DNA of 64,000 nucleotides from Platerodrilus igneus (taxonomy: Eukaryota > Arthropoda > Insecta > Coleoptera > Lycidae): positions 4,526,001 to 4,590,000 of the forward strand of contig JARFIW010000500.1 of the NCBI GenBank assembly GCA_036346225.1, in the 5' to 3' direction. Every line of letters starts with the position of its first letter. Position 1 is the first letter of the stretch. Positions 56,301-64,000 of the stretch are shown here, in pieces. The notes below the pieces were generated by a model that was given only the letters and a program-made list of their open reading frames with translations, had not been told where the DNA came from and made no database searches. The translations under genes were made by a program, and so were the position numbers.

Positions 56301-57599
56301 TTATCTTCTAAATAAAGGAGTATTTCACGTAACATCCTACAAGAAGGAAATTGCATTGGATATGAATAAGTAAGTGTCTTCATGTAACTGAGAATTACTA
56401 TTTTATTTTCGTAGCCTTTATGAATACCCGTTTGGTGTAGCGCCATGCATGTGCGTCTTTTATATCTATTAAATCTATTATATAGATGAAAAGACATTCT
56501 TTTTGTTTTTCCTGGATATTGTATAAATTATTATCTATATTGTAAGAATAAAATGGTTTGCACATGCATAAATACGTTAAGATATCTGTCGGGGATTTTT
56601 ATTGCTCTCAGTGAAATTATGTGACAATGCGCTTTTTAAGTGACGACGTCCTCTATTCTAATTGGATGTAAGACATCGGCCTATTTCAATAATCCAATCC
56701 TATGAAGAACAAAAAGTTCTAGCAGAATGGGTAATTATGTGGACACTTTAGTGGCGGACTACACGGATGCGGCTTATTTTTAGGAAGAGTGTCGCTTCTG
56801 CGAGCTTTGCTGTACTGTTTGAATTATTCGTTCTTCCCCTCTTACCTCATCCTTTTAGGGCGCTAAAGAAATCACTGTTAGGCAACAGCGTTATTTGAGA
56901 ACACGGCATCACCACGACCCTGAGAAGAGTTCTGGCAGGAGAACATGAACCGTAAGTGTTTATAACTTTATAGCTTGTACTATATTTCGAAATTTACACG
57001 ATTCAACCTTAATAATTAATTAAGAGGTCGGGGATTGAAAAGGTAACATATCATTGACATACATTTGTTACGTGCCGAAATCGGCACTAAACATTTTTAT
57101 TTAGTTTTAATTTGTAAGAATTTCGCGCCAAAGATTTAAAAAGACGTGCGCGTATTTCCGTCACTTTAGACAGTGCGTTGCACGAGATTGCGCCGACGCG
57201 GTGTGCCAATAAGGGTGGGGGTGATTTCCGGAGTCGTGTCGAGACTGGTGATCGAGACTCGAACAAATGTAGTTACCTTTGTGTCTTATCGTGTCTTTTT
57301 CTTGAGATGTAGGTTTCCTGCCTTCTACATAATTATCGTCCTTCATCCTATTCCTGTGTTCCGCTACAAAAAAAGAAAGAAGACAAACTGAATTTGGATT
57401 CGACCGGGTCAACGAATACCCACGCCCGAAAGATCAACGGAGCCCCGCTGTAGCATCACGGAGTAGTGCGGTGAGAAGCCCTGCAAATTATGTAAGTAGC
57501 GTCCTCGTTTTCTTTTTTTATATGATGGAGTAATTTTTTATAATTGATATGACGTAATCTATTATTTGCGCGTAATTTTTACAATTGTTTAACATTGCT
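56301..57599. other. No recognisable gene
   Basis: A locally GC-richer block at about 57120-57480 begins near TGTTACGTGCCGAAATCGGCAC (57068), which looks like an LTR start, and ends near GCCCTGCAAATTATGTAAG. There is no second copy in the window and no coding sequence. Confidence 0.35.
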
Positions 57600-57945
57600 A
57601 CCAACTGACTGTAGTGGCTCGCGCCGCTGGGGCTATAATACATTATAAACAACAGCGGCCCTAACACTTATCCCTGCGGTACACCAACATTTAATGGTTG
57701 TTCTTCACTGTAAACACCATTAATTTTAAATACAAACTTCCTGTACTCTAGGTAGTTGTGAAAAAGTCGAAATGATTACTCTTTTCTAGTAAAATATTGT
57801 GAGCAACTGTATCAAATGTTTTAGAATAATAAATTCATATTATTTCTTATGTTGTTATAAATGTACGCAGAGAAGTTCAAAAATAGTTTATTAGTTTCGA
57901 GTTCTTTGACGAAGCCGTGTTGTTCTTTACAAAGGATTACACAAT
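57600..57945 (-). pseudogene. LINE reverse transcriptase relic
   Basis: Reading leftward from 57945: LCKEQHGFVKELETNKLFLN, then after frameshifts a degraded motif A region, LEYRKFVFKINGVYSEEQ, and PLNVGVPQG, a stop, VLGPLLFIMYYSPS (RT motif B, GVPQGSVLGPLLF). The order and spacing are those of CR1/Jockey-like LINEs. It is a fragment of about 110 residues from a different copy than the 18-27 kb LINE. Confidence 0.65.
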
Positions 57946-59286
57946 TACACGCTGAAATTTGAAATTTACTTCTTTCTTCAAAAACTTTTTTATTTATTTC
58001 AAAAATATGATAAAACTTATTAAGTTTGCATTATTGATTTCGCGTTTTCTAATGAAGTCATCAGATATTAAGTGTACCGACTCAAAATTTTATTTTCTAA
58101 TGTTCACCTTTGATTTTTTATGGACGCTATATTGGATTTGTATGCCATTAAATAGAGTGAGTGAAAAAATACGATTTCACTAATGTTTCACACATTAGAT
58201 TTAAAACTACAATGACCCCCCTTAAAACGTCATTTTTGTATTTATTTGTTAATATCAAATTGTCATACTTATGAAGTGCCGAATTCGTTGACAATTGATA
58301 CATTAAGTTGGTCATACAAAAACAACAATACAGCTGCTCCAAAATATGTGAAAATTTTAGTTATTATTCACAAAATCATTTTTTTCGAGTATTGTTGATA
58401 TTATAATAATAAAGGATTGAGTGAATTAATAAGAGCTAATTTGCCTTTTAGCTTTACATTTTGAAGGGTAGGATTAAGAAAATTACATATCGTTAATGCA
58501 GTAGTTTTGGCTAGTTCTTTAACGTAACATTTCTATTGGTAGAACGTATTTGGTCTTTATCTTGCTAGCAGCCAGTGCTGTAATTTGTTTGATTTAATAG
58601 AATATCATAAAGGTATTTATTAGGATTTGTATACAGTAATATGTAACAATGAACTTTATAATGAAATTAAGTGTTAGTTTAAAAATTTGAGTATCATACT
58701 CGCCGACTAATTTTGTACGGTCAGTGTGGCAACAAACGAGACTCCTACACGTTCAAATGATGCTGCCTGATGATCAAATAGCTACTTATTTTCGTTTCTA
58801 GTATTGCAAGGACTGCTACACTTTGAAAACCAGGTGGCGTCTAAAGACAATAGTGTATAGGAGCTCCCGTACAATAAGATTTTTTCTTCTTTTGAAGCTT
58901 TGACGCGATTATTGGGCTTTTAGGTGATTTTCAATCCTATATTGGAGGTATATTTCCCATCGTGACTTGGTTAATAAGCAGGTCACGGCGCATTATTAAT
59001 GTGGTATTGAGGTCTCAGCACTGTTAGGAAAATAACTTATAATTTGTTATATATATTTTGCTGCGCAGACGTCTTCTCACGCTTTAAAGTAATATTTGCC
59101 GTTACTTTAACCTATGAGAACGTGCTATGTAGAAGAGGGTGATTATGACTTGGTGTGAAACTAGTGCCATGATTGACAGGTTGCCTTGGGCTATTATATT
59201 AAACGGACAAGCGAACAGTCATTGCGTTAACACGTGTTCTCTGTTTTAAATGTTGTAAGTTAGCAACTAACTTCGCTGCAATCTAC
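57946..59286. other. No recognisable gene
   Basis: AT-rich; the 74-residue plus frame at 57959 and the 64-residue minus frame at 58148 have no recognisable features. The start of a direct-repeat pair (59256) lies at its end. Confidence 0.4.
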
Positions 59287-59606
59287 TTAATAAAGGCCAA
59301 TGGACCATTCGGCCGCGCTGCATTTTATTTCCGCCTCTGTCCTATGTGTGTTCCATCTGCAACATATAAATAACGTGTGTTCCAGTGTGTCTTCCTGCGT
59401 GCAATACCAGCAGGTATTTGTTTCTTGTTTTTTGATTTTCATTAAATATGATCCGAACACTCCGTGTCCCGTGAGTCGCTGAGTAGTATGATAGTCCATG
59501 TCTTCCCTTTTTTTTACACCACTCTGTGTTATTTTTAATAAAGATCTTTGCTTTTAAATTTTGTAGGTTAGCAACTAATTTCGCTGCAATCTACTGAATA
59601 AAGGAC
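59250..59606 (+). repeat. Direct 45-bp repeats flanking the LINE tail
   Basis: 59256-59298 (TTGTAAGTTAGCAACTAACT..) and 59563-59606 (TTGTAGGTTAGCAACTAATT..) share about 41 of 45 bases through GCTGCAATCTACT(T/G)AATAAAGG. They enclose the R1-type tail, so they could be a long target duplication or part of a tandem array. Confidence 0.7.
59287..59499 (-). pseudogene. C-terminal tail of an R1/I-type LINE
   Basis: The 70-residue frame reads TQRLTGHGVFGSYLMKIKKQ, ETNTCWYCTQEDTLEHTLFI and CCRWNTHRTEAE. The pattern LTGHGxFxxYLxxI, CxxC, DTxEHTLFxCxRW is the post-polymerase zinc-binding tail of R1/I/LOA-group LINEs. Nothing upstream (to 60000) can be recognised, so only the tail remains. Confidence 0.75.
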
Positions 59607-60720
59607 GTGCGTTTAGATAAACAATAGTCGTAATACAATAAGTGCGTATTTGTTTTTAACTTAACTACCTAGATTAATCAAGGCAAGCTTGATTTATTCA
59701 CTGAGATGTTTGTTTATTTATCATGGTAAAATTTGTGTAATAATATTACGCCCTCTATACAACCATGCTTTAAACTAAATTACGTTTGCGTGTAGTTGTC
59801 ATTTAGTTATAATAAATCCCAGACGGAGGCGTGAACTGTTGCAAAGTTATAAAAACATTGGGAGGGTCCATGCGAACTTGTGAAAAGGATCAACAATTAG
59901 TACATCGGATTCGTAAGCTCTCAACGGAAAGAACGTTAGTGGTGCACGTTTATCGGCTATAACCTTACGACATTGATAACGCTGGTTAAGTCGAAGATGG
60001 ACAATCAGTGAGACGAACAAACACCTATGCCCATGAGGATGACTAAAAGTCTGAATTGAGTTATAGCTTGTTCATGTTTTTGTACAGCGACATCGACAAA
60101 GCGATATTTGGGCTTACGGAAGGGAAATCAAGGTGATCTATTCAATATACCATCGGAATACTCACCGGCACTTTAGGTAGACGCGGACCTTTATATGTCC
60201 CGAGGACTTACTCTGGTGTTTAAAAATAAATTTTGTGGTCCGATTAACTTCGCCGGCAACAAGTTTAGAGAGACTATACGGCTAAAGGACCGACATAGGG
60301 GCATCTACTACTTGATGACTAAGCAATAGCCTTCTGGTAAATCAGATTACCGGGATCTGTGAAAGGTCTTAGTGAACCTCAAAGGTCAGATGATCGAATT
60401 TGAAGACCCAAAAACGATTGTGGAGTACTAGTAGTGAAAGTCAATTATCTAAGTAAAATTTGAGGTAATAAACAAGTAAATCATAGAAGATCCAGAATAA
60501 TACACCCTGTAGAAATATGACCGAGCAGCAACAATTTAGTCCAGTCAAATGACAGAATCCCGTTGGTTTTATTGGGGGAGCCTTATTTTTATTGTTGAAA
60601 TTACTCACCGCATAATAAAGGATGAAAATAAGAGGGTATGTTTTTTCCTAACGTGGGTTCTTGCCGCCATTTTGAAAATATTGATGTTGAAACTAATAAC
60701 TAATCGATGTGGAAATATAT
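59607..60720. other. No recognisable gene
   Basis: No frame with similarity, no repeat seen. Confidence 0.4.
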
Positions 60721-61063
60721 TGTAACGTGGTATTTTGTACGTATAACTCCATCTGTGCGGAGATCTTGATAAACGTTAGTTCAAAATTCCACGGAGGGTG
60801 GAACGTTAAGTGCAGGGTGCAGGTAGTATGTATGTATGCATCGTGAGCAGCAAGCACGTGGTCGAGTGAGGGAAGCTCCGGCGAATGAATAATAATTTAT
60901 GCTTGGCAGTCTGGTTGTTTAAAGATTAAGAATATAGTTATTGTGTAGTATTCAATGTGAAATATAAATAATAAAATTGTTGTGATGTTAATCACTCGTA
61001 ATATCAAGTGTGATTTCAAGTTTCAAGGCAACGCCAAGAATTGTGTAGAATAAGCACGCTACA
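60721..61063 (+). repeat. Candidate solo LTR
   Basis: Starts TGTAACGTGG and ends CACGCTACA, an imperfect TG..CA inverted pair, with an AATAATAAAATTG poly(A)-type word inside. No target duplication is seen and there is no second copy, so this is tentative. Confidence 0.3.
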
Positions 61064-61294
61064 AAAACCCGGAAAATTCCTGCACATCAGGGCCCGAAGA
61101 ACGAACGCTGCTATACAAGATTCGGGTATTTAGTTGTTTGTATTTGGTATTAGCTTATTACGTTGTGTATCAATTATTGACTTTAGTTATAAGCCATATC
61201 CTGTTGCTGAAAACGGCCTATTTAATTCATTTGATTTGCTTCTATCTACAATAGACGATTCGACGTTAATGTTTCCCAGCAGTGGGAATGGAAT

Positions 61295-61399
61295 GACCAG
61301 AATAAACAACGCAAAGACCAGAATAAACAACGCAAACACCAGAATACACAACGCAAAGACCAGAATAAACAACGCAAAGACCAGAATAAACAATCCAAA
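61295..61399. repeat. 21-bp minisatellite (GACCAGAATAAACAACGCAA)
   Basis: Five head-to-tail copies of a 21-bp unit with one or two changes each. Because the unit is seven codons long, it is open in several frames. On the minus strand it produces a repeated hydrophobic heptad (FALFILV), on the plus strand TRINNAK. Confidence 0.9.
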
Positions 61400-61935
61400 T
61401 ATAAAAGGCCAGAGATGAAACCCACCGGTGAAGTAATGAGCAAAATTTTGGAACAATTGCGAGCGACATCCTAAAGCTTGTCTCAGAGCGTACCCTGCTC
61501 TGTCAAAGTCACGGCAATAAAAAGCAAGTGCATTTGGATTTTTTGAAATTGTGGTAAACGAAGTAACGAATAAATGCATACAAAGAATTTGTTAAGGTCA
61601 GTAAGTGGCCGCCGCTTGCCAGCTCTGAAAGGAACCACAGAAAGTATAATATAATATAGTTTTAGGCGCAGCAGAAGCTCCTGCAACAAATAGAATATGT
61701 GTATTACACCAAACGCAAGGTACAATGTAGCGGGATAAAGCAGCACTGATGTTAACAACGTTCCCCTTGCCGATACCGTGCGTAGCAGAAGATGAAAAAT
61801 AAAAAATTAATGCGATGTAAAAAAATAAAAAGTGGACGTAACCGCGCAACGAACCCTGACGCCCAAGCTCAGAAAAGATCTAGATCGGGCTCCTTACCCG
61901 TCAAGCTATCGAGATACTTGCAATGAAATGTTTCA

Positions 61936-62220
61936 CTAAATCCTAAAGTAAAACGTAAGCACAGTCGGATCCCCATTGTGAATTCTTCAACTTATTCTCT
62001 ATGCACAGAACCATTTGAGGGGAAAACAATAAGAGATCCTGTGACCCGGAACAGAATAGCAGTAAAATACTACCGAATTGAGACCCATGGGGCATGGAAG
62101 ACATTTATCAGGGCTCTTGCATTTGTTGTGAATGAAGAACAAAAAGATCGTCTTCAGACTTTGATAACATATTGTTGCGAGCTACTACTAGGCAACCCAT
62201 CAAACACACAAGCGCTGTAG
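61936..62220 (+). CDS. Unrecognised reading frame cut off by the gypsy LTR
   Basis: From ATG 61978 an 80-residue frame reads MNSSTYSLCTEPFEGKTIRD, PVTRNRIAVKYYRIETHGAW and KTFIRALAFVVNEEQKDRL..., ending NPSNTQAL and a TAG at 62218. The frame is open further upstream (PKVKRKHSRIPIV). Composition is protein-like (amphipathic, balanced charges, few rare residues), unlike the AT-driven frames around it. The stop codon lies in the first bases of the LTR, so the natural C-terminus was probably replaced. I do not recognise a family. It may be an exon of a host gene or of another element. Confidence 0.35.
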   Translation, partial: LNPKVKRKHSRIPIVNSSTYSLCTEPFEGKTIRDPVTRNRIAVKYYRIETHGAWKTFIRALAFVVNEEQKDRLQTLITYCCELLLGNPSNTQAL

Positions 62221-62304
62221 ACTCTGCATAGTTTTCAGGATACGAGAATTCTTCTAGCAATCAATTACACACAAAACGCTCGGGGCACAGCGTATTCTCA
62301 AGGA

Positions 62305-62323
62305 TTCCAGAATTGTTCTAGAA
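62305..62323 (+). promoter_or_regulatory. Heat-shock-element-like array in the LTR
   Basis: TTCCAGAATTGTTCTAGAA consists of alternating TTC and GAA units (TTC-2-GAA-3-TTC-2-GAA), close to the consensus for heat-shock factor binding except for one extra base. It lies about 40-55 bp upstream of the TATA box. Confidence 0.45.
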
Positions 62324-62360
62324 ATTACGGGAGCATGAGTCATCCTTGTAATCCAGAGTA

Positions 62361-62369
62361 TATATATAA
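62361..62369 (+). promoter_or_regulatory. LTR TATA box
   Basis: TATATATAA lies in the U3-like part of the LTR, downstream of the heat-shock-like units. Transcription would start about 30 bp further on, giving the R region. Confidence 0.5.
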
Positions 62370-62757
62370 GACCGCTAATGAATGCAAGTCAGTCTATACT
62401 AGAATGTCGATATAAATTATAACGTTGTAAAGTAGTAATAGTTTTGAGCTTTTAAAGGTGTACATAAATGTGATATGCTGTGTCTAATGTGCATGCAGCT
62501 TGTAGTATACATAAATAAATAGAAGTGTATAAACAAATAGTTGTGTTAGTGGTTAATGGACCTATGGTAGAGAAGTTAGTTTAAGAAGATATTAGTGCTT
62601 GTAAATTCATTAGTGTTAGTGCTTCATTGTTAAGGGACTGAAAACATCTATAAATAAGGCATATACTGTTAATTAGACTTGTGAACAGTAAGTAATAAAG
62701 ACGTTTGTTATTACTTGTTTTAAATTAAAGAAACGCGGTAGTAGTAGCCTGTTACAC

Positions 62758-62776
62758 TGGTGTCAGCCTGTGTGGG
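62758..62776 (+). promoter_or_regulatory. Primer binding site
   Basis: TGGTGTCAGCCTGTGTGGG follows the LTR after one base. The TGG start pairs with the CCA end of a tRNA, and TGGTGTCAG is a common opening of gypsy primer sites in insects. The tRNA is not identified. Confidence 0.6.
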
Positions 62777-62830
62777 GTATATAGTGATTAATTTAAAATA
62801 CAAGTCTAAAGACATTTAAGTAGTTTGTAT

Positions 62831-64000
62831 ATGCCAGTTACAAGAAATCAAAGTAAAATGGAAGCAGAAACTTTAATGAACTTCCTTAAGGATTTTAAAT
62901 CCGAAATGCAAGTGACACTCAGTGAAAACTTAGTGAAGTCAGTTGAACTGGAATCGACCCTTAAAGAGTTTAAATACGGTATGGAAATGACGCTTAGTGA
63001 AAATGCTGAGAAAATAGAAAAGTTAAGTGAAAATACAGCCACGTTAGAACAAAGGTTAATGGAAAGCTCCATTGCATTGAAAGAAGATTTCACTGAACAG
63101 GTAAAAACAGTTGAGCAAAAGTTGGACAGTAAATTGGTAAAAATGGAAGAAGATATGATGAGGCTGCAAGAACAGGTGATTTCACTAACAACACGGCCAC
63201 TTCAAATAGCAAATCAAGTTGTAAATGAGAACATTCCAGAAATAAGAACCATGGAAAGAAGCGAGTCCATACCGTCTAAATTTAAAGTGAAACCACCCAC
63301 ATTTGATGGCAAAACACCTTGGCCCACATATTTGAAACAATTTGAAGCTGCGGCAATAGCCAACGGTTGGTGCGACAAAGAGAAGGCTATCTCTCTAATA
63401 GTGACCCTACGGGGGGAAGCTCTTAACATCTTACAAACGATTCCCGATCACCAGCAGAATGATTACGGCCTCTTAACATCGAAGCTTGAGATGAGATATG
63501 GAGATGCTCACCTTCAACAGGTTTACCACGCACAAGTTAAGAACCGCTCGCAAAAGACAAGTGAAAGCCTGCAAGAATTCGAAGCTGACATTGCCAGGTT
63601 AGTTAGATTGGCATACCCAACGGCACCAGATAGCTTCCTCGAACAACTTGCTGTCCAAACATTTGTGGATGGCTTTAAGGATGGCGAAATACAGCAAGCG
63701 CTAAGACTAGCACGGCCAAAAATGTTAGATGATGCACTGGCCCATGCGCTTGAATTTGAAGCAGCTAAGCAGACATCACATAAGGTGAGTCACAAAGCTC
63801 GGTCTGCCTTAGAGGAACCTGGTCAAGTTCAGAACAGCATAGATGAAATAATCAACCGTGTGTTTGAAAAGCGAAAGGCGGAAAGGCTGAAAAGACAACG
63901 ACCGCGTAGATGGCGTTTGCGATTCTGGAGCTGCGGTGAAGTTGGCCATATGCAGAGACGCTGTACTCAACCAAAGAAACAACCGGTTGTGCCAAAGCTG
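62831..64000 (+). CDS. gag: Gag of a Ty3/gypsy retrotransposon (continues past the window)
   Basis: ATG 62831 (MPVTRNQSKMEAETL) opens a frame of 390 codons with no stop to the window end. The first ~130 residues are a charged coiled coil (repeated EN..KS, EKIEKLSENTATLEQRL). Then KFKVKPPTFDGKTPWPTYLK, FEAAAIANGW, AISLIVTLRGEALNILQTIP and SKLEMRYGDAHLQQVYHAQV form the capsid domain, with QTFVDGFKDGEIQQALRLAR at its end. The nucleocapsid has FWSCGEVGHMQRRC, a CCHC knuckle with the first cysteine replaced by phenylalanine. The capsid packages RNA and the knuckle binds it. The open frame suggests a younger insertion than its neighbours, but the altered knuckle hints that this copy is defective. 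Protease and polymerase would lie beyond 64000. Confidence 0.9.
   Translation, partial: MPVTRNQSKMEAETLMNFLKDFKSEMQVTLSENLVKSVELESTLKEFKYGMEMTLSENAEKIEKLSENTATLEQRLMESSIALKEDFTEQVKTVEQKLDSKLVKMEEDMMRLQEQVISLTTRPLQIANQVVNENIPEIRTMERSESIPSKFKVKPPTFDGKTPWPTYLKQFEAAAIANGWCDKEKAISLIVTLRGEALNILQTIPDHQQNDYGLLTSKLEMRYGDAHLQQVYHAQVKNRSQKTSESLQEFEADIARLVRLAYPTAPDSFLEQLAVQTFVDGFKDGEIQQALRLARPKMLDDALAHALEFEAAKQTSHKVSHKARSALEEPGQVQNSIDEIINRVFEKRKAERLKRQRPRRWRLRFWSCGEVGHMQRRCTQPKKQPVVPKL

Larger units (their letters stand above)
62217..62756 (+). repeat. 5' LTR of a Ty3/gypsy element
   Basis: The 3' limit is firm: GTTACA followed by a primer-site sequence starting TGG. The homologous fragment at 52110-52257 stops at the same place. 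The 5' limit is set at TGTAG (62217) because it gives a TG..CA pair with TTACA, and is provisional. It contains a TATA box (62361) and AATAAA-type signal (AGTAATAAAGACG, about 62690). Confidence 0.65.

Noticed and set aside
57173..57412. Overlapping plus and minus frames of 72 and 83 residues in a GC-richer block
   Set aside because: No similarity or start context; more likely a solo LTR or unique DNA.
61187..61579. 130-residue minus-strand frame with repeated FALFILV segments
   Set aside because: Produced by the 21-bp minisatellite; other frames across it are equally open.

Overview
This window looks like repeat-rich nuclear DNA from an arthropod, most probably an insect. The reasons are AT-rich sequence, degenerate TTAGG-type repeats (read as CCTAA), a GT..AG intron, poly(A) signals, and a dense mixture of animal transposon families. 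No convincing host gene, rRNA, tRNA or CRISPR array is visible. Almost every reading frame I can recognise belongs to a mobile element, and most are broken by stops and frameshifts.

Layout. 2.8-4.9 kb: endonuclease part of an RTE-type LINE, split by a 714-bp MITE-like element that carries the CCTAA array. 6030-10194: a PIF/Harbinger element with TTA target duplications, a HARBI1-like transposase (+) and a Myb/SANT-like accessory gene (-), with a mariner inside its transposase gene. 10.8-13.4 kb: debris of a Polinton-like element, comprising a DNA polymerase B exonuclease fragment and an orphan gene. 18.2-27.3 kb: a CR1/Jockey-type LINE (-) cut by a small MITE and by a 5981-bp Polinton-like foldback element (20346-26326) with 2.3-2.7 kb inverted arms and a 6-bp target duplication. 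27.5-28.3 kb: start of a different retroelement. 33416-37525: an LTR retrotransposon with a 4-bp duplication, a broken gag and no visible pol. 42.6-52.1 kb: a second large Polinton-like locus (orphan gene, PolB C-terminal piece, zinc-finger gene) split by a 3010-bp hAT element with a perfect 8-bp duplication. 52.1-61 kb: scattered LTR, LINE and Ty3/gypsy relics. 62.2-64.0 kb: 5' LTR, primer site and gag of a younger Ty3/gypsy element running off the window end.

How the parts relate. The most interesting material is one family of PolB-bearing, Polinton/adintovirus-like sequences found at several places. The parts seen are (i) a zinc-finger protein ending in a GSGW motif that resembles the N-terminal region of insect element PolB proteins, (ii) PolB exonuclease and C-terminal pieces, (iii) an orphan protein of about 550-600 residues with YNK and TRLE motifs, present twice, and (iv) small unknown reading frames. 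The foldback copy carries only the zinc-finger end, once in each arm, so it looks like a non-autonomous derivative. Insertion order can be read from the nesting: LINE before foldback element, Polinton-like locus before hAT, and probably Harbinger before mariner. Family names come from motif recognition without a database search.
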